Shown here: positions 4,642 to 5,070 of the stretch, piece after piece | Layout: each line of letters starts with the position of its first letter | Position numbering within the stretch: position 1 is the stretch's first letter | Origin: JBBQKP01 sp038326995 | GTDB lineage: Bacteria; Planctomycetota; Phycisphaerae; Tepidisphaerales; Tepidisphaeraceae | Direction: 5' to 3' | Assembly: GCA_038326995.1 (NCBI GenBank) | Contig: JBBQKP010000231.1 | Location: 1-5,070, forward strand | Length of the DNA: 5,070 nucleotides | Program-made: the position numbers and the translations under genes | Notes under the pieces: model-generated | The model's input: only the letters and a program-made list of their open reading frames with translations | What the model was told of the DNA's origin: nothing | Database searches by the model: none

Positions 4642-5070
4642 TCACCCCTCGGGCTGCAGGTTGATGATCGGCAGTGTCTGAACCGCGTCGCGAAGCAGGC
4701 GGTCCCAGCGCTGGCGGATATCCGTCAGGAGTGGATCGTCGGGCTCGAATCGCCTGCGCCGGCGAACGTCCAGCTCGTTGTTGGGGTACATGATCAAATC
4801 GATCGGCGGGCCGACCGTCACGTTGCTCTTCATCGTGCTGTCGAGGCTGATTAAGGCGTAGCGGGCCGCATCCTGCAGGCTGGTCTTTTCGTAACGAACG
4901 CCGCGATCAAGAATCGGCCGGCCGTACTTCACCTCGCCGATCTGAAGAAACGGCGCATCCTCATTGGCTCGAAGCGGATTGCCCTGCGGATAGATCATAT
5001 AAAGCTGCGGCGACTCCGCGCCGATCTGCCCGCCCAGAAGCAGGTTGACGTTGAAGTTCATGTTGTCGCG
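4642..5070 (-). CDS. Anbu proteasome-type peptidase, C-terminal part (truncated by right edge)
   Basis: This matches the predicted proteasome-type protease family (Anbu, ancestral beta subunit, COG3484), an Ntn-hydrolase relative of HslV and proteasome beta subunits that assembles in the cytoplasm. The visible 142 residues contain family hallmarks: FNVNLLLGGQIGAESPQLYM then IYPQGN, FLQIGEVKYGRPILDR, LISLDSTMKSNVTVGPPIDL, and an Arg-rich segment VRRRRRFEPDDP near the C-terminus. The stop is TGA at 4644-4642. The ATG at 5061 is internal: the frame continues upstream to the edge (Arg-Asp-Asn), and the N-terminal third with the catalytic Thr lies outside the window. Family members are about 240-250 residues long. 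In many genomes Anbu sits with genes for an alpha-E protein, an ATP-grasp-like protein and a transglutaminase-like protein; here the downstream gene is queE, and the upstream side cannot be seen. Confidence 0.92.
   Translation of the reverse strand, partial: RDNMNFNVNLLLGGQIGAESPQLYMIYPQGNPLRANEDAPFLQIGEVKYGRPILDRGVRYEKTSLQDAARYALISLDSTMKSNVTVGPPIDLIMYPNNELDVRRRRRFEPDDPLLTDIRQRWDRLLRDAVQTLPIINLQPEG

Noticed and set aside
3591..4681. Plus-strand open frames antisense to queE and its flanks
   Set aside because: queE on the minus strand is unambiguous from its radical SAM motifs; these frames are Arg/Ser-rich shadows.
1..5070. CRISPR array, riboswitch, rRNA, toxin-antitoxin pair or known defence genes
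   Set aside because: No regularly spaced direct repeats with unique spacers, no recognisable aptamer or rRNA sequence, and no matching protein motifs were found on either strand.

Overview
The window is about 5 kb of moderately GC-rich DNA (I estimate mid-50s % GC by eye) with strong G/C third positions in its clear genes. The gene content is an Anbu-type proteasome-like peptidase, a QueE enzyme and a TadE/TadG-like protein fused to a lectin-like domain. Together with loosely packed genes and repeat-rich spacers, this suggests a Gram-negative environmental bacterium, possibly a planctomycete-like lineage. That placement is an inference; no rRNA or marker gene is present.

Layout from left to right. 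(1) 1-473, minus strand: 5' part of an unrecognised gene running off the left edge, with a good ribosome binding site. (2) About 557-973, plus strand: a small divergent gene encoding a probable helix-turn-helix protein. (3) 974-2182: about 1.2 kb without a convincing intact gene. It holds two diverged copies of a dispersed repeat, a strong 48-nt hairpin, a coding-like minus-strand remnant, a 14-bp tandem repeat, and a roughly 319-bp MITE-like unit with imperfect 26-bp terminal inverted repeats enclosing a second, long inverted repeat. (4) 2213-3286, plus strand: a TadE/TadG-like N-terminal membrane segment joined to a C-terminal beta-sandwich (lectin-like) region. (5) 3287-3805: a coding-like antisense fragment, a further copy of the dispersed repeat, and a 10-mer that recurs at the other repeat ends. 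(6) 3806-4531, minus strand: queE, 7-carboxy-7-deazaguanine synthase. (7) 4642 to the right edge, minus strand: C-terminal part of an Anbu proteasome-type peptidase, upstream of queE in the same direction.

The Anbu and queE genes could be co-transcribed (110-nt gap), though no shared pathway is known. The TadG/lectin gene stands alone and is bracketed by same-orientation copies of a CGGCTGAAGT-containing repeat end, so it looks like an accessory island between repeat copies. I see no CRISPR array, rRNA, convincing tRNA, intact transposase or recognisable defence system. The least explained signal is the dispersed repeat family and its MITE-like arrangement around the TadG/lectin gene.
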